Below, piece by piece: positions 33,219 to 44,909 of a DNA stretch of 64,000 nucleotides. Each line of letters opens with the position of its first letter. The stretch's first letter is position 1. Origin of the DNA: Artocarpus heterophyllus (lineage: Eukaryota; Streptophyta; Magnoliopsida; Rosales; Moraceae); assembly GCA_025403435.1 (NCBI GenBank), contig CM046350.1, forward strand, positions 26,847,661 through 26,911,660, read 5' to 3'. The notes under the pieces are model-generated. The model saw only the letters and a program-made list of their open reading frames with translations. It did not search any database and was not told the origin of the DNA. The position numbers were made by a program, and so were the translations under genes.

Positions 33219-33780
33219 TAAATACCTTATCCTCTCAGAGATCCAATCTGGTACATGATAAAAATCCTTTCCTAGGAGTTGGGACCACCATGTTCCTCTT
33301 ATGGACCAACGATGGAGGCCGTAAGTCCTCTCTTCAAAAACCTTCTCCCACTCAATCTTTTGAAATCAAGGTTTTATTTTAAGTGAGATGCATGAACAAT
33401 TTTAATATGAGTGACACTCCCTATTCTATATGACATGTTATCAATATACATGGCAAATCGTATTATAATACAGACGAACAATGCAATCAAGCAAAGCTAC
33501 AAGCAAAATAATAATAACCGTAATATTATGGTTCCACCCTTGAGAATAGAAATCAGAGATTACAAGGGAATAATTGAAACATATTTTTGATTCTTCATCC
33601 TTGAATCCTCAAGTTGTATCCTTCTTCATATAATGCCCATCTTTAATTCTTCAATCCCGTATGAATTGAATACTTCATATTTTCAGTCATATCCAAATTT
33701 AATGTTTCTCAGAGTTGTCCCAAAAATAAAATTAAAACTACACTGAAAAAACTACGCCTTTTCTAGAAATTTTTTAGCTC

Positions 33781-34042
33781 TCGATCGACGAGCCGATTTA
33801 GGTGATCGGTCTGCCGGTCATGACCCATCGGTCTGCCAATCAGGAAGATTGGCCTACTGACTCATGAAAGATCGGCCTGCCGAACTAAAGGTTCAACCTA
33901 CCGCTAGAGCCTCCTGATTTCTGCCCCATTGATGGCCTACCGAATCTCATGTCTGGCCTACAGATCTACGACCATTAGCCTGCCGAACTGTGAGGTTCGG
34001 CCTGCCGAATTGTGATGTTCGTCGTGCCGACCAAGCAGAAAT
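33781..34042 (-). repeat. GC-rich motif array in leader of element 3
   Basis: Roughly eleven degenerate copies, reading ATCGGCCTGCCGAACT or GTTCGGCCTGCCGAA on the plus strand; opposite orientation to the U3 array. Confidence 0.8.
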
Positions 34043-34533
34043 CTTCCATTCCATAAAATATAATTTTTAATACAATTCATCAATTTTATTTTCAACAACT
34101 CAAAAACATAAAATTATAGACTCGAGAAATACTTGGGAGCGCCATCATCATTCTTCTACATCCACCTTCTAGATTCTTCTTCTCCGAATGATTATCCAAT
34201 TACAAAATTCTCACAATTTTAAAATAAATAATAATTCCTAGACAGAGATGATAGTCTGCCATCTAATTACATGAAAAACCTAGATACACATTCTAACCTC
34301 TAAGGAACCATAACGGGTATTAATTAATTAATTAATAAATAATTAAATAACGATTTAATCAACCATAATTAATTAATGAACATTCACCACATAATCCAGA
34401 CAAAATATAAAATATATAAAAACCTAGAGTGTCAACTTTCTATACAATTAAATTCAAGCATAGGAGAGATTAAGATCACAAAATTTAGACATATAACATG
34501 ATCATAAACTCGTAAATTTATGTAAAAACCATG

Positions 34534-34545
34534 GCTTTGATACCA
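34534..34545 (-). promoter_or_regulatory. primer-binding site of element 3 (tRNA-iMet)
   Basis: The minus strand reads TGGTATCAAAGC, one change from TGGTATCAGAGC, two bases after the 5' LTR. Confidence 0.9.
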
Positions 34546-34942
34546 ATTGTTGGAAAATAGTACGTAAAGGAATTTTAAAATTTTCATATCAGAGTATATT
34601 TTTTTAAAAACAGAAGTTTGATATGCTATATGCATTAATTAACTAGATCTTACTAACCTTTGTGTGCCGAAAAGCTCCTGTGATCAGTGAAGAGAAGTCA
34701 TGTTCCAAAAGAGCCTCAACCAGCTGGTCTTCTTTGCTATTCTCTATCCATGATCGAAGTGAGTGTGGGCTCACACATACAGCTCTTCCTCTAGGTGACT
34801 CTCCTTCCAACCAATTGAGAGAACCCAATGCTAGTGTTCATGATTTGTGAACAAGAGCTCTCAAGGAGTTTCCAGATTCTCACCAGCAGAGTATCACTCT
34901 TAATCTATCAATTGATCTAAATAACTTATGTGACTTACTCCT

Positions 34943-34950
34943 TATTTATA
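34943..34950 (-). promoter_or_regulatory. LTR TATA box (element 3, 5' LTR)
   Basis: The minus strand reads CTCTATAAATAAGG. This would drive the element's genomic RNA. Confidence 0.7.
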
Positions 34951-35064
34951 GAGGTTGAGTCTATGGTCAGTCCTTATCAGATTAGGTCTCAAAATTTGAA
35001 TCAGAATCAAATTCGGATCAATATCAGATAAGATCTGTGTAAAAATGCATGATCTTATCCTTCG

Positions 35065-35108
35065 CTCTTTGGCAGGCCAAACTTGAGGATTGGCATGCCG
35101 AACTGTCA
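35065..35108 (-). repeat. GC-rich motif array, U3 of element 3 (right LTR)
   Basis: About two degenerate copies (TTGGCAGGCCAAAC, TTGGCATGCCGAAC on the plus strand), about 115 bp upstream of the TATA box. Confidence 0.75.
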
Positions 35109-36533
35109 ATTAATATTTCAGCTTCACCCGAGATTCTATAGGATAAAGTCTCAGTTTCAATTCAAATAACACAATAGAAAAGTTATCTAATTAAAACAAC
35201 TTTATCTAGATCATCTCTAGAAAAATAAATGAATTCCTAATAATTTTACAAGTTTATCTTGATCTAATTTATTCAAAGTTAAATCAATCGATAAACAAAA
35301 AAGAATTATCTGATCCCAATAATCCAACAAGCTTATCTTGAATTAATTTTATCACAAAATTAATTCAACCTATAAATAAACATGAATTATTTGATTCTTT
35401 CGAATTTCAACCAATCTAATAAATATGACATAAGTCACCAATTGGTGGAAAAGCACGCCGTATCGTTACAGGATATTGTGAGCTAGCAAAATGGACCAAA
35501 TGGACCAAAATGGACCTATATAGTTCAAGCTTTTGATAATTATGAAACCTAATTTCCCAGGTATACATTTCATAATCATCAACTCCAACGCTACTCCACT
35601 AAAAGCTTGGAGCTACAGTCTCGAACTACATAGAATTACGAAGCCCGTATAGCTAAGTCTCCGTAACATATCATAGTGTATCATATCCCCATATGATTAT
35701 CCATAATCGAGTTAAGGATATGTTCTATCTTACCTTCCCGATTATTTTTATCTTACGTTCCATTATCTTACCATTGGAAAACTTACCATCCAAAGACAGT
35801 ATACCATTCGGTTACACCTATGTATCCAAATGGTTAAGCGCTCCAATTTTTCAATTATAGGATAACGCATATAAGAAGATATCACTACTTCTAAAGAGGA
35901 GCTATGGATTCCACATCTATGAATAACAGGTCTACGCTATCAAGAGTCATGCCTCAACGTACCGGCAAGCATACCACTATTAAGATGTGGGTGTCACCCT
36001 TTGGTACATCAAAAGACACAAGTCAAGACAACAGGCCCACCATTCATCTCAAGATTAAGATACAATAGAAATGATTATCTAAAGTGAATCAATTTACCGA
36101 GACAAAATTATTAATCCAAATCAATTCACTTTATGTCCCGATCCAACACATTGTCACCTATAACAACGTGCCAATGTTCCTATTCACGGAGTCCACCTCC
36201 GATGGTCAAGACAAACCATCTCCTAATAGGGATATAGACAACATAACAATCTTTACATGAATAAAGCGCCCAACTTTATTCTCTCGATTGCAGATCTTAA
36301 GATTTAGACCATCATCTTAAGAATCGTGTCTTTCGTATAATCTGTCCATCATATGCCTAATTTTAAGGTTTAGACCGACAGTCTCAGACTATTGTTTGCT
36401 TAACATACATTCAAAAAATATGAACGTAAAGAGGACAAGATTTGGTATATAAACAACAAATAAATTCTTTATTGATAAAAATGTCTCTAAAAACTTATTA
36501 CATTTTTACTCCTTACGGCATACATGTCTAGCA

Positions 36534-37018
36534 CCAACATCTAAGGAAATACTTTCCATTACTTTCCCAAAATTTTCTCAAAAAGAAATACAAGTATAGG
36601 ATCATTTGACGATGGTTCCTCATGTGTTTTGGCATCCTGAGTAATGTAGGGATGTTGATAAAAGGAAAGATTCGACTAAGTGACTTCAATCAAGACATCG
36701 GCCTACCAGGTATAGGTATTAGTCATAGTGCGATAAAAAAAAGAGCCTGTGCGGTCGAGGTCACATGTAACAAATGTGGACGATAGAATTTTAATGGTAA
36801 ATGTACTTCGTCTGAATTTATATCAACAATTTCTATAAGGATTGACTTTCTAAAGAGAACATGGATAACCTCTATTCTTCTCTTTAGAACCATCCAAGTG
36901 GATATGTCCAAGATGCAATTTCTTAACTTTGTCCTAAATTCCATGTAGAAAGATAGCGCCTCAAGAACATGACATTTAAAGACCATGTTTGCTAGATTAT
37001 AAGAAATTGGATAGGGAG
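36534..37018 (-). other. unrecognised remnant between elements 3 and 4
   Basis: Continues the target sequence of element 3 after the CCAAC duplication. A minus-strand open frame of 87 codons (36723-36986; TKLRNCILDISTWMVLKRR, KSILIEIVDINSDEVHLPLKF) looks more protein-like than its AT-rich neighbours, but I recognise no family. It may be part of an older mobile element or gene. Element 4 begins immediately to the right. Confidence 0.35.
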
Positions 37019-38909
37019 TATTTTAGACATGGTGCCCTAAGAAGTAAATGTTGTAATAAGTTATTCGACACATTTTATTAATAAAGAGTTTATTTGTTAT
37101 TCATATGCCAAATGTTGTATTCTATATGGTCATTTTTGTTGAATGTATGATAAGCAAACAAAAGTCTAAGACTGTAGTCTAAACCTCTAAGAATCATGCA
37201 TATGATGGACAAATTATGTGGAAGACATGAATCTTAAAGGTAATGGTGTAAATCATAAGATCCGTAATTGAGAGAATACAGTTGGGCACTTTGTTCATGC
37301 TAAGATTGTTATGTTGTCTACATCCCTAACAGGAGATGGCTTATCTTGATCATCGAAGTGGGATTCCGTGAGTAGAAACATTGATATATTGTCATAGGTG
37401 ATGATATGTTAGATCAGGATAAAAAGTTGAATTGATTTGGTTAATAATTCCTTTTGTTTAAATTAATTCACTTTAGACAATCATATGTATTATGTCTTAA
37501 TCTTGAAATAACTAATAGGCCTGTATTCTTGACTTATGTCTTTTGATGTACCAAGGGATAACATCTTGATTTAATGATGGTACGCATACCGATACGTTAG
37601 GAGACATGACTCTTGAATGACTTAGACTTGTTGATTATAGATTGGAATCCATAGATCTTTTGTAAAGTTAATGATATTCATTTATATGCATTATCTTGTA
37701 GTTGGAAGACTAGAGGGCCTAACCATTTGGATACATAGGTGTAACCGAATGGTATACTATTTATGAATAATAAGTATTCCAATGGTGTGATAATGGAATG
37801 TAAGAAAAAAAATAATAGGGAAGGTAAAACAGAATTCATCCTTAAACTTATTATGAATATCCTATGGGGATGTGACATGGACGTTTAGTTTGTTGGAGCT
37901 TTGTAATTTTATATAGTTTGAGAGTGCAGCTTTAAGCTTTTAGTAGAGTAGCGTTAGAGTTGCTAATTATAAAAAATGTATTTGCAATATTGTATTTTAT
38001 AATTGTAGGAGCTTGAACTATATAAGTCCATCGGTTCCCCTTTGCTAGCTCATAATAAATCTTGCAATGATATAGCATATTTTTCCTATATATTGGTGAC
38101 TTATATTAAATTATTAGATTGCCTGAAATTCGATAAGAGTGGATTTAATAATTCATGTTAGTTTATCGGTTGAATTAATTTTGTGAATTAATTCAAGATA
38201 AACATGTTGAATTATTTGGATAATAATTTATTTACTTTGGGCTTATCTATATATGACTATTTTAATTAGATAACTTCTCTATTGAGTTATTTGAATTAAA
38301 ATTGAGGCTTTATTTATGATTCCTAGGTGAAAATAAGATATTCTAATGATCTAGGTTATCGCACAGTCAGCAGGCCAATCTCTTAAATCGACATGCCAAA
38401 CATGTGATAATTAGTATACGCATTTTTGAGATGTTTTTCATCAGAAGTTGATCCAAACTTGAATTTTGAAGCATAATCTAATAAGGTTTAACCCCAAATT
38501 CGACCACTATAAATAAGGGGTAAATTTTCTTTGTTATTTAGATCATTTAAGAAGTATAGAGTGAGTACTGTAGTGGGAGAAACTCTGAAACTCCCTGAGA
38601 GCTATTGTTCAACATTAAAAACCTTAGGTGTAGGTTTTCTCAAGTGGCTGAAAGGAGAGTCACCGTAAGAAAAGCTGTATGACGTGTGACCAATCGTACT
38701 CTGATCATGGATCGAGAATAACAAAGAAAACCAGTTCGTTGAGGCTCTTTTGGAACATTCTTCTCTTCATGGATTCTTGCTGCTCTTGGTATATAAAAGT
38801 GGTATGTAAGATTAGTCATTAATTTACGTATTTTACATGTCAAACTTGTATTTTAAAAAATACTCTGATTTAAAACTTTTAAAATTTTACTACGTACTAT
38901 TTTCCAACA
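37019..38909 (+). repeat. 5' LTR of copia element 4
   Basis: About 1.89 kb. It starts TATTTTAGACATGG (a mutated TGTTAGACATG) and ends TTTTCCAACA. It has the family layout, including TATAAATA at 38508-38515 and a short motif array near 38361-38402. Confidence 0.85.
38508..38515 (+). promoter_or_regulatory. LTR TATA box (element 4, 5' LTR)
   Basis: CCACTATAAATAAGGGG, at the family's conserved position. Confidence 0.7.
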
Positions 38910-38911
38910 AT

Positions 38912-38923
38912 TAGCATCATAAC
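38912..38923 (+). promoter_or_regulatory. decayed primer-binding site of element 4
   Basis: TAGCATCATAAC aligns with TGGTATCAGAGC with four mismatches, two bases after the LTR. Confidence 0.6.
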
Positions 38924-40356
38924 CTAGTTTTTACGTTGATTTTACGGGTTTGTGATCATGCTATATATATGAATTATGTGATCTTATTCTCTCTTATGCT
39001 TGAATTTAATTTTTTAGAGAGTTGACACTCTAGGGTTTCTATATAATCAAATGTTGTCATGCGATTATGTGGTGAATGTTAATTAATTAATTATGGTTAA
39101 TTAAATTTCTATTTGTTATTTTAATTAATTAATTTTTGCCATCTATGGCACCTTAGAAGTTAGAATTGATATCTAAGTTTTTTTATGTAATTAGATAGCG
39201 GTCTATCATCACTATCTATGATTTATTGTTTTAATTTCAATTTGTATTAAAATAATTATTCAAAGACAAGACGGATCTAGAAGATGGAGAGGATTGGAGT
39301 TCTATTTTTTGTGTTTATATATTTGTATGTTTTTGAATTGTTGAAAATAAAATTAAAATATTGCTTAAAAATAATTTTCCACTATTTTAGAAAAACGCTG
39401 CTTCAACACCAGTCGGCAGGCCAAATGTTTTAGGTCAGCAGCTGATCTTCTAGACTGGTAGGCCGGTAGTGGGGCATAATTTTTTTTGAAAAAATTACAT
39501 TTTTCGGTGTAGTTTTTGATTTTGAGAAACATGAAATTTTATGATGACCAGAAAAATGCCCCTTTTGATCTATAAGAGATTGAAGAATAGAAGACGAATG
39601 CCACATGAAGAATGATACAACAAGAAGATACAAGGTGAAGAATCGATAATATGTTTCGCTTGATCTTTTGTAATCTTTATTTTCATTTTTCTAGGATAGA
39701 ACCATGATATTATGGCTATTTATTATTTTGATTGTAGCTTTGCATTTTATTTTGCTTATCTGCATTATAATGATTTACCATGTATGTTGATAACATGCTA
39801 TGTAAAATAAGGAATGTCGCTTATTAAAAATTGTTCATGCATATTAACATAAGACCTTGACTTATAAATTATTAAGTAGGACAAGATTTTTGAAGTGAGG
39901 ACCAAAGGCCTCCATCGTTGGTCCATAGGTAGCACATAATGGTTTCGACTCCTAGGAAGGGATTTCATTTGGGTTGAATCTCTGAAGGGATAATTTATTT
40001 TAGCATTATTTATCATTGTACACCCATAGGTGGTGATTATAAATCATGGATAAAATAGTTGAAATGATGGTTATACACTCAACATTAATGTTGTTATTAC
40101 CTCCTTTATGCTAGATCAGACAGGTCTTGGATGGCATATATTAATCGGAGGGGATCCATGTTCCTAATTGAGTTTGACAAGTCTTCTCTAGGCAGCTTGT
40201 TGAATTATGAGTTGGGAATTATTGTTGTAAGATTGTGATTCTTTTGAGATTTTGACACAAAAACACAATTTTATGCTTACTTGTTTGTGTTATCTTACTA
40301 AATTGTTATGGAATGTTTTCTTATATTTGGTATACGAATCTTTATTGTAGATTAAA
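38924..40356 (+). other. leader of copia element 4
   Basis: About 1.4 kb, shorter and more eroded than in elements 2, 3 and 7. A GC-rich motif patch survives at 39408-39470. Counterparts of the leader hairpins are partly preserved at 39945-40200 (CTCCTAGGAAGG; CACCCATAGGTGG; GATTATAAATCATGG). Confidence 0.65.
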
Positions 40357-41160
40357 ATGCCTAAAAATGTTTTATCATCAATACTCAATAAAAACATGTT
40401 AACTAGCGAGAATTACAATGATTGGAAAAGGAACCTGAACATCATCCTTTCTTTTGAGAAACTAAAATTTGTGCTGACAATAATGTGTCCTCCTGAACCT
40501 ATCGGGGAATCCACTAATGAGCAAATCTAAGCATGTGATCGCTAGAAGGATGCTGATGATTAGGCCTACTATTACGTTATGGCTAGCATGAATAATATGC
40601 TACAGGCATAAGATGAAGATTATGAGATTGCTCGGTAGATCTTAGATAATTTGAAAGACATGTTTGGAGGCCAAGACCTAACGAAACGGCAAAGGGCTCT
40701 TTGGAAACTCTTAAACTACAAACAAAGACTAGGGACTCCTATGAAAGAGCATATGATGTTAGTCATGGGTTACCTCGCTGAGGCTCAAACCCATCGAGCT
40801 GACATTGATGTTGAGTCATAGATGACTATTGTTTTTGAGACTCTATCTAAGGAGTTCATCCTGTTTAGAGCTTCATAAAATTTGAGTAATAGATAGGATG
40901 TGATGTTGATGGAGCTGATAAAGTAGTTAGGGAGTTAGAAAATCTAATCAAGAAAACTCCTGCTGGTGGTGAGGCTAACTTGGTAGCTACATTTGGTTCC
41001 CATTAACCCAAGGAATGGAAAGAAACAGAGGGCTAAGAATTGGAAGTCTTTTGTCCTGGCAAAAGGCAAGGACAAGAAGAAGAAAAAAAAGAAGAAGAAT
41101 TGCAAGGAGAGTTAGGCATATAAAGAAGAATTGCAAGGACTTCCTTTCTCGAGGAGGTAA
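40357..41160 (+). pseudogene. copia gag (element 4)
   Basis: ATG at 40357-40359 starts MPKNVLSSILNKNMLTSENYNDWKRNLN. It is followed by KLKFVLTIMCPPEPIGEST, VMASMNNMLQA, MFGGQ, MLVMGYLAEAQTHRADIDVES and FETLSKEF. Gln and Trp codons have become stops near 40528, 40546, 40561 and 40609, among others. After about 40930 the frame shifts; the zinc-knuckle region survives only as RHIKKNCKDF (41117-41146) with the first Cys pair deleted. Confidence 0.82.
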
Positions 41161-41650
41161 GTGTGAACTTCTGATCATTGAGATTTGTTTAGTTGAGGAA
41201 TCAAGTGACACTTGGGTCATAGATTATGGAGCAACTAATCATGTTTGTTTTTTTCTATAGGGTTTCAAGGAAACTAGAAGTCTATTACATGAGTACTTCA
41301 TGTTACAGATGGGCGATCGATCCTTGGTGTGAGCTGAAGCAGTGAAAGACGTCCATCTTTATAATGATAATTAAAGGATTTTAGTTCTGAAAGATTGTTT
41401 TATGTTCCTAAACTTAAAAGGAATTTTATTTCTAGCGTTTGTTTATTTAAAGAATCTTATTCAATATCTTTTAATAATAAAGTTGTGATTCATAAAAAAA
41501 AATAATTTATCTATGATGAATGGATGCAAAACAATTTATATGTTATCAAACCTAAGTTGGACTTATTGTTAAACATTGAGGTTAATGATAACTCTAAAAG
41601 ACTTAAAACTTTTCACTCTAATAAGATTTTTTTTTTTTTTTGCATTTACT
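41161..41650 (+). pseudogene. copia protease and start of integrase (element 4)
   Basis: SSDTWVIDYGATNHVC (about 41203-41250) is the protease active-site block, with DYG for DSG. Then a broken KDVHLYND block, KRNFIS, and a NNKVV block. The DNSKRLKTFHSNK block near 41590 precedes integrase. A run of 15 T (41627-41641) sits where sister copies have TACTTATCTTT, and the match ends near 41650 at the deletion junction. Confidence 0.8.
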
Positions 41651-42182
41651 TCTCCCAGATCAGCATGTCAAACATACGATAATCAGTATAAACGTATTGA
41701 CGCGTTTTTCATCAAAAGTTGATCCAGACTTGAATTTTGAAGCCTAATTTGATAAGGTTTAAGCCCAAATTTGACCACTATAAATAGGGGGTGAGTTTTT
41801 TTTTTTGTTATTTAGATCATTTGAGAAGCATATTGTGAGTATTCTAGTGAGAGAAACTATAAACTCTCTAAGAGCTATTGTTTAATATCAAGAAGTTTAG
41901 CTCTAAGTTTTCTTAAGTGGTTAGAAAAGAGAGTCACCGGAAGCAAAGCTATACGATGTGTGATCACTTGCACTCCAATTGTAGATAGAGAATAGCAAAG
42001 AAGACCAGCTAGTTAAGCTCTTCAAGAATGTTCTTCTCTTCATGGATTCCTACTGCTTTAAGTATATAAAAAAGGTATGTAAATTCTATCATTAATTTAT
42101 GTATTTAGCATGTCAATCTTGTATTTTAGCAAAATACTTTGATTTAAAATTTTTAAAATTCCACTGCATACTATTTTCCAAC
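41651..42182 (+). repeat. 3' LTR fragment of copia element 4
   Basis: Matches the last part of its 5' LTR from about 38384 onward, including TATAAATA at 41779-41786 and the end CTATTTTCCAAC. The first roughly 1.36 kb are missing. Confidence 0.85.
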
Positions 42183-42838
42183 TGAGTAAATCCTTCGATC
42201 CATAGAGGTCGTTTTAGTGTTGGTTGTTTTGAAATCGTTATAGTAGCTGCTTAATAATTTGTATCTATTTTCTGTTTAAAAAAAGGGTGCATCTATGTCC
42301 TAACTATTTGTTTGTTCTAGATTGTTATGATAATGTTGAATGATTTGTATATGTTTTTATTTTATTGTTTTCTTTTAAAAAATAATATATTGTTAGATGT
42401 ATCATATGTTGTACTATAATATGTTTGAAATTTTTAAATTTTATCTAGACGTTTCAAGATTTGTGTCTTACTTTTTCAAAAGTTCTAGATTTGGTGCTTG
42501 TTTGTCAAAAAGTTATACAGTCGTGTCAGAGTACCTTTTTTCATTTTGATTTCAATTGTCAAAAGTTGTAGAGTCCAAGTATCGTTATTCAAAGGTTGGT
42601 TTGACTTTTTATAACATGTCCATATCTTATTTTTTGACTTTTCATCTCTACAATATCATATCTTGTCTTCTTTTCTTACCTGCCATCACCTACCTATCAT
42701 TACTCCTTAGTCCTTTGGCACTTCCATCTTCTTTAAGATCTCATTCAGGACTCAATGTTTAGGTAAAGGGAACTTAAAACAAAAACAAAAAAAAATCGGA
42801 TAGTTAAAAAAAGAGCTAGTCAGTCTTATAAACTAAAC
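42183..42838. other. AT-rich DNA upstream of the LOG-like pseudogene
   Basis: No domain or element end recognised. The part from about 42640 is pyrimidine-rich and may be copied 5' untranslated sequence of the retroposed gene. Confidence 0.4.
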
Positions 42839-43485
42839 ATGTCTTCCTCCCATTCATCTAGGAAAATCGATACCATCTGTGTATTTTATGGTTCCAGTCC
42901 TCATAAAGTTAGATTATACTTAGAAGTAGCTAAACACTTAGGACAAGTCTTAGCACGTTGGAAGATTAATCTGATTTACAGGGACAACAACTTAGGGTTA
43001 ATAGGGGGTGTAGCAATAATAACACTTTCTAAGGGTAGCCATATCATAGAAATTATCCATCTTTTAGCCAAAGGGAAACTTTGTGGGAAAAACATTGGTA
43101 AGGGAGAGAGAGTTATAGACATCTCTAAGCGTCTTGAAAACATGATCCATAACTCTGATGCTTTCATTGCATGACTTGATGGTTTAGGCACCTTTAAAGA
43201 GTTATTTGTAGTTACTACTAGGAGTCTGTTGGGCATTCACTCCAAACCCGTAAGTCTTTTGAGTGTAAATAGCTTTTTATGAGGGTCTTTTAAAGTTTTT
43301 ACATTACGCTATAGAACAAAACTTTCTTGTAGAATTAGTGAGACAAATTTTTGTTATTGCTTCAACTGCTAAAGAGTTACTAGACAAAGTGTGTCATTCA
43401 TCCAGAGTCTGACACTATAACGTCCAAACTTGATTAGAAGAAAGAAAGCATGAAGCAGTCGTTGGATTTGAACCTCCACCTATAA
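42839..43485 (+). pseudogene. LOG-like (cytokinin riboside 5'-monophosphate phosphoribohydrolase) retropseudogene
   Basis: LOG enzymes release active cytokinin bases from their riboside monophosphates. The ATG at 42839 starts MSSSHSSRKIDTICVFYGSS (FCGSS in the family), followed by VAKHLGQVLARWKINLIYRDNNLGLIGGVA (normally YGGGS.GLMG), KRLENMIHNSDAFIA, a TGA at 43174, LDGLGTFKEL (normally LPGGYGTxEE) and GIHSKPVSLLSVN. After a frameshift near 43275 it continues EGLLKFLHYAIEQNF and ASTAKELLDKV. A second shift leads to PESDTITSKLD-stop-KKESMKQ and SLDLNLHL-stop (43460-43485). No introns interrupt it, although plant LOG genes I know have several, so it is probably a reverse-transcribed copy. Both signature motifs and the frame are lost. 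Confidence 0.85.
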
Positions 43486-44909
43486 TCTTTTGGTTTTACC
43501 CACAGCTTGTTCATTAGTATTTCTTGTGTCCTGAATAACCTATCTCTTCCACGTCTTGTATTTTTTTGTGACATGTTGTTGTTAAAAACTTTAGATTCAT
43601 TAACTCTAGTGTCAGGATGGCTGATATTATGGGGAAACTAGTACTCTCAAAATTCATCCCATTTAATGTGCAATCTTTTGTTTATTGATGCCTCTATATT
43701 CTCCATGCATACATGTCTAGAATAACTGATCTTACGGAGTGCTTTATAGTCTAAAATTGTATCCACATCATGTCTGTAATATATTGCATTCTGTTATTTT
43801 TGTGTTCTTTCTAAAAACTTAATGTATTATTTGAATTTGTGTTTCTAATATAAATGTTTGTCTTACTGTTTTATTATTATCATTATTAAGGGAAAAAATA
43901 TATTAAAGAAAAAAAACAAATATCTATATTAAAGAAGAAGAAAAAAGCTAGGGGGCCATGGGCCCCTACCCCCTCCCTTGGTCCCTGGCCACCAATGAAC
44001 ATATTGTAAAATCCAATTGTATGAATTACATTAACACCTATGTGTTTTACCCAAATTACAGAGACACACTTTGGACCGAAACTAATCATACTGAGACCTC
44101 TGATTGTTCATAAATATTACAGAGAAATCCCCTCTATTAGTTGAGGGTGAGGGTTGACTGTGAGTTGACCGTTAGCTTGTTCAAAATGTCAAAAATATCC
44201 CTACATCTATAAAAAAGTTTTTTTTTATCTATTTATGCACCTAAAAATAACATTTTTACCTTCTTTGACATTAAAAAATGAGTTTAAATAGAAAACATGT
44301 AATATAAATTTCACTCTAATGGTATAGAAAATATTTTTTTTCCCTTTCTTTTTTTCAAAAAGTCCCTTTTTGATAGTAATATTATTGAAAGATTTGCATT
44401 TGTAATACTTAAAAAGATATAAATATTCTTCATCCAGTAAAATGCTTTTGTCTTCTTTTTTCCTTTTTCTCTAAAGATGAGAATTATGTCCAAAATAAGA
44501 TAAAATCTAAAAATTAAAGTTACATAGGTCAAAAAAATCCATAACTAATTCCCAAAATATATATAACATCCATATCCAAATTTTCAATTCTAAAAAATAA
44601 AAAAACATATATGAAATTTTAAAAATATTAAGGAGACAAAAAATAAAATAAAATAACTGAAAAGAAGATAAAAAATATAAAAAAATTATAACAAACCAAA
44701 TGGATTTACAATTCTCACTTTCCGTCTTCTTTTTTTTTGTAAGATTAAAAAGTTATAACAAAATTATAAAACAAAACAAATGAAAAAAGGAATTTTTTTT
44801 GGAGAAAAATGAAAACCATATTTAAAATTTTAAAAATCTTAAAATAAAAATTAAAAATGTAAAAAAATCTCCCCTCCCCCCTCTCTCTCTTTCTAGGTCT
44901 GAGTGGGAA

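Larger units (their letters stand above)
32821..34547 (-). other. long untranslated leader of copia element 3
   Basis: About 1.7 kb with the family layout: primer site (34534-34545), AT-rich part, GC-rich array (33781-34042) and hairpins near gag. No conserved coding frame. Confidence 0.8.
26948..36533 (-). mobile_element. Ty1/copia element 3, structurally complete
   Basis: 9,586 bp with both LTRs (26948-28974 and 34548-36533), a polypurine tract, primer-binding site, leader and all gag-pol domains in copia order. It is flanked by CCAAC at 26943-26947 and 36534-36538, a 5-bp target duplication. The LTRs share private features (CAATTGGTGGAAAAGCACGCC, CCTATAAAT) that other copies lack, so they are a true pair. 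They differ by roughly 8% over a 215-bp stretch compared by eye, pointing to an old insertion. Pol has several stops, gag an out-of-frame deletion, and the gag ATG is ATC. Confidence 0.95.
34548..36533 (-). repeat. 5' LTR of copia element 3
   Basis: 1,986 bp. The plus strand starts TGTTGGAAAATAG and ends ATGTCTAGCA. TATA box at 34943-34950 (sense CTCTATAAATAAGG). The motif array (35065-35108) has only about two copies against four in its partner LTR. A short GGACCAAAAT duplication near 35495 is private to this copy. Confidence 0.92.
37019..42182 (+). mobile_element. Ty1/copia element 4, internally deleted
   Basis: Plus-strand member of the dominant family: full 5' LTR (37019-38909), degenerate primer site, leader, gag, protease and the start of integrase to about 41650. 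It then joins abruptly to the last roughly 530 bp of a 3' LTR (41651-42182). The rest of integrase, RT, RNase H and the first two-thirds of the 3' LTR are missing. No clear target duplication. More diverged than the other copies, with many stops. Confidence 0.88.

Noticed and set aside
37014..42187. Target duplication of element 4
   Set aside because: The flanks (GGGAG on the left, TGAGT on the right) do not match convincingly and the LTR ends are mutated.
43886..44532. Minus-strand open frames with Phe/Lys runs
   Set aside because: Low-complexity A/T-rich DNA; no domain and no support from any neighbour.
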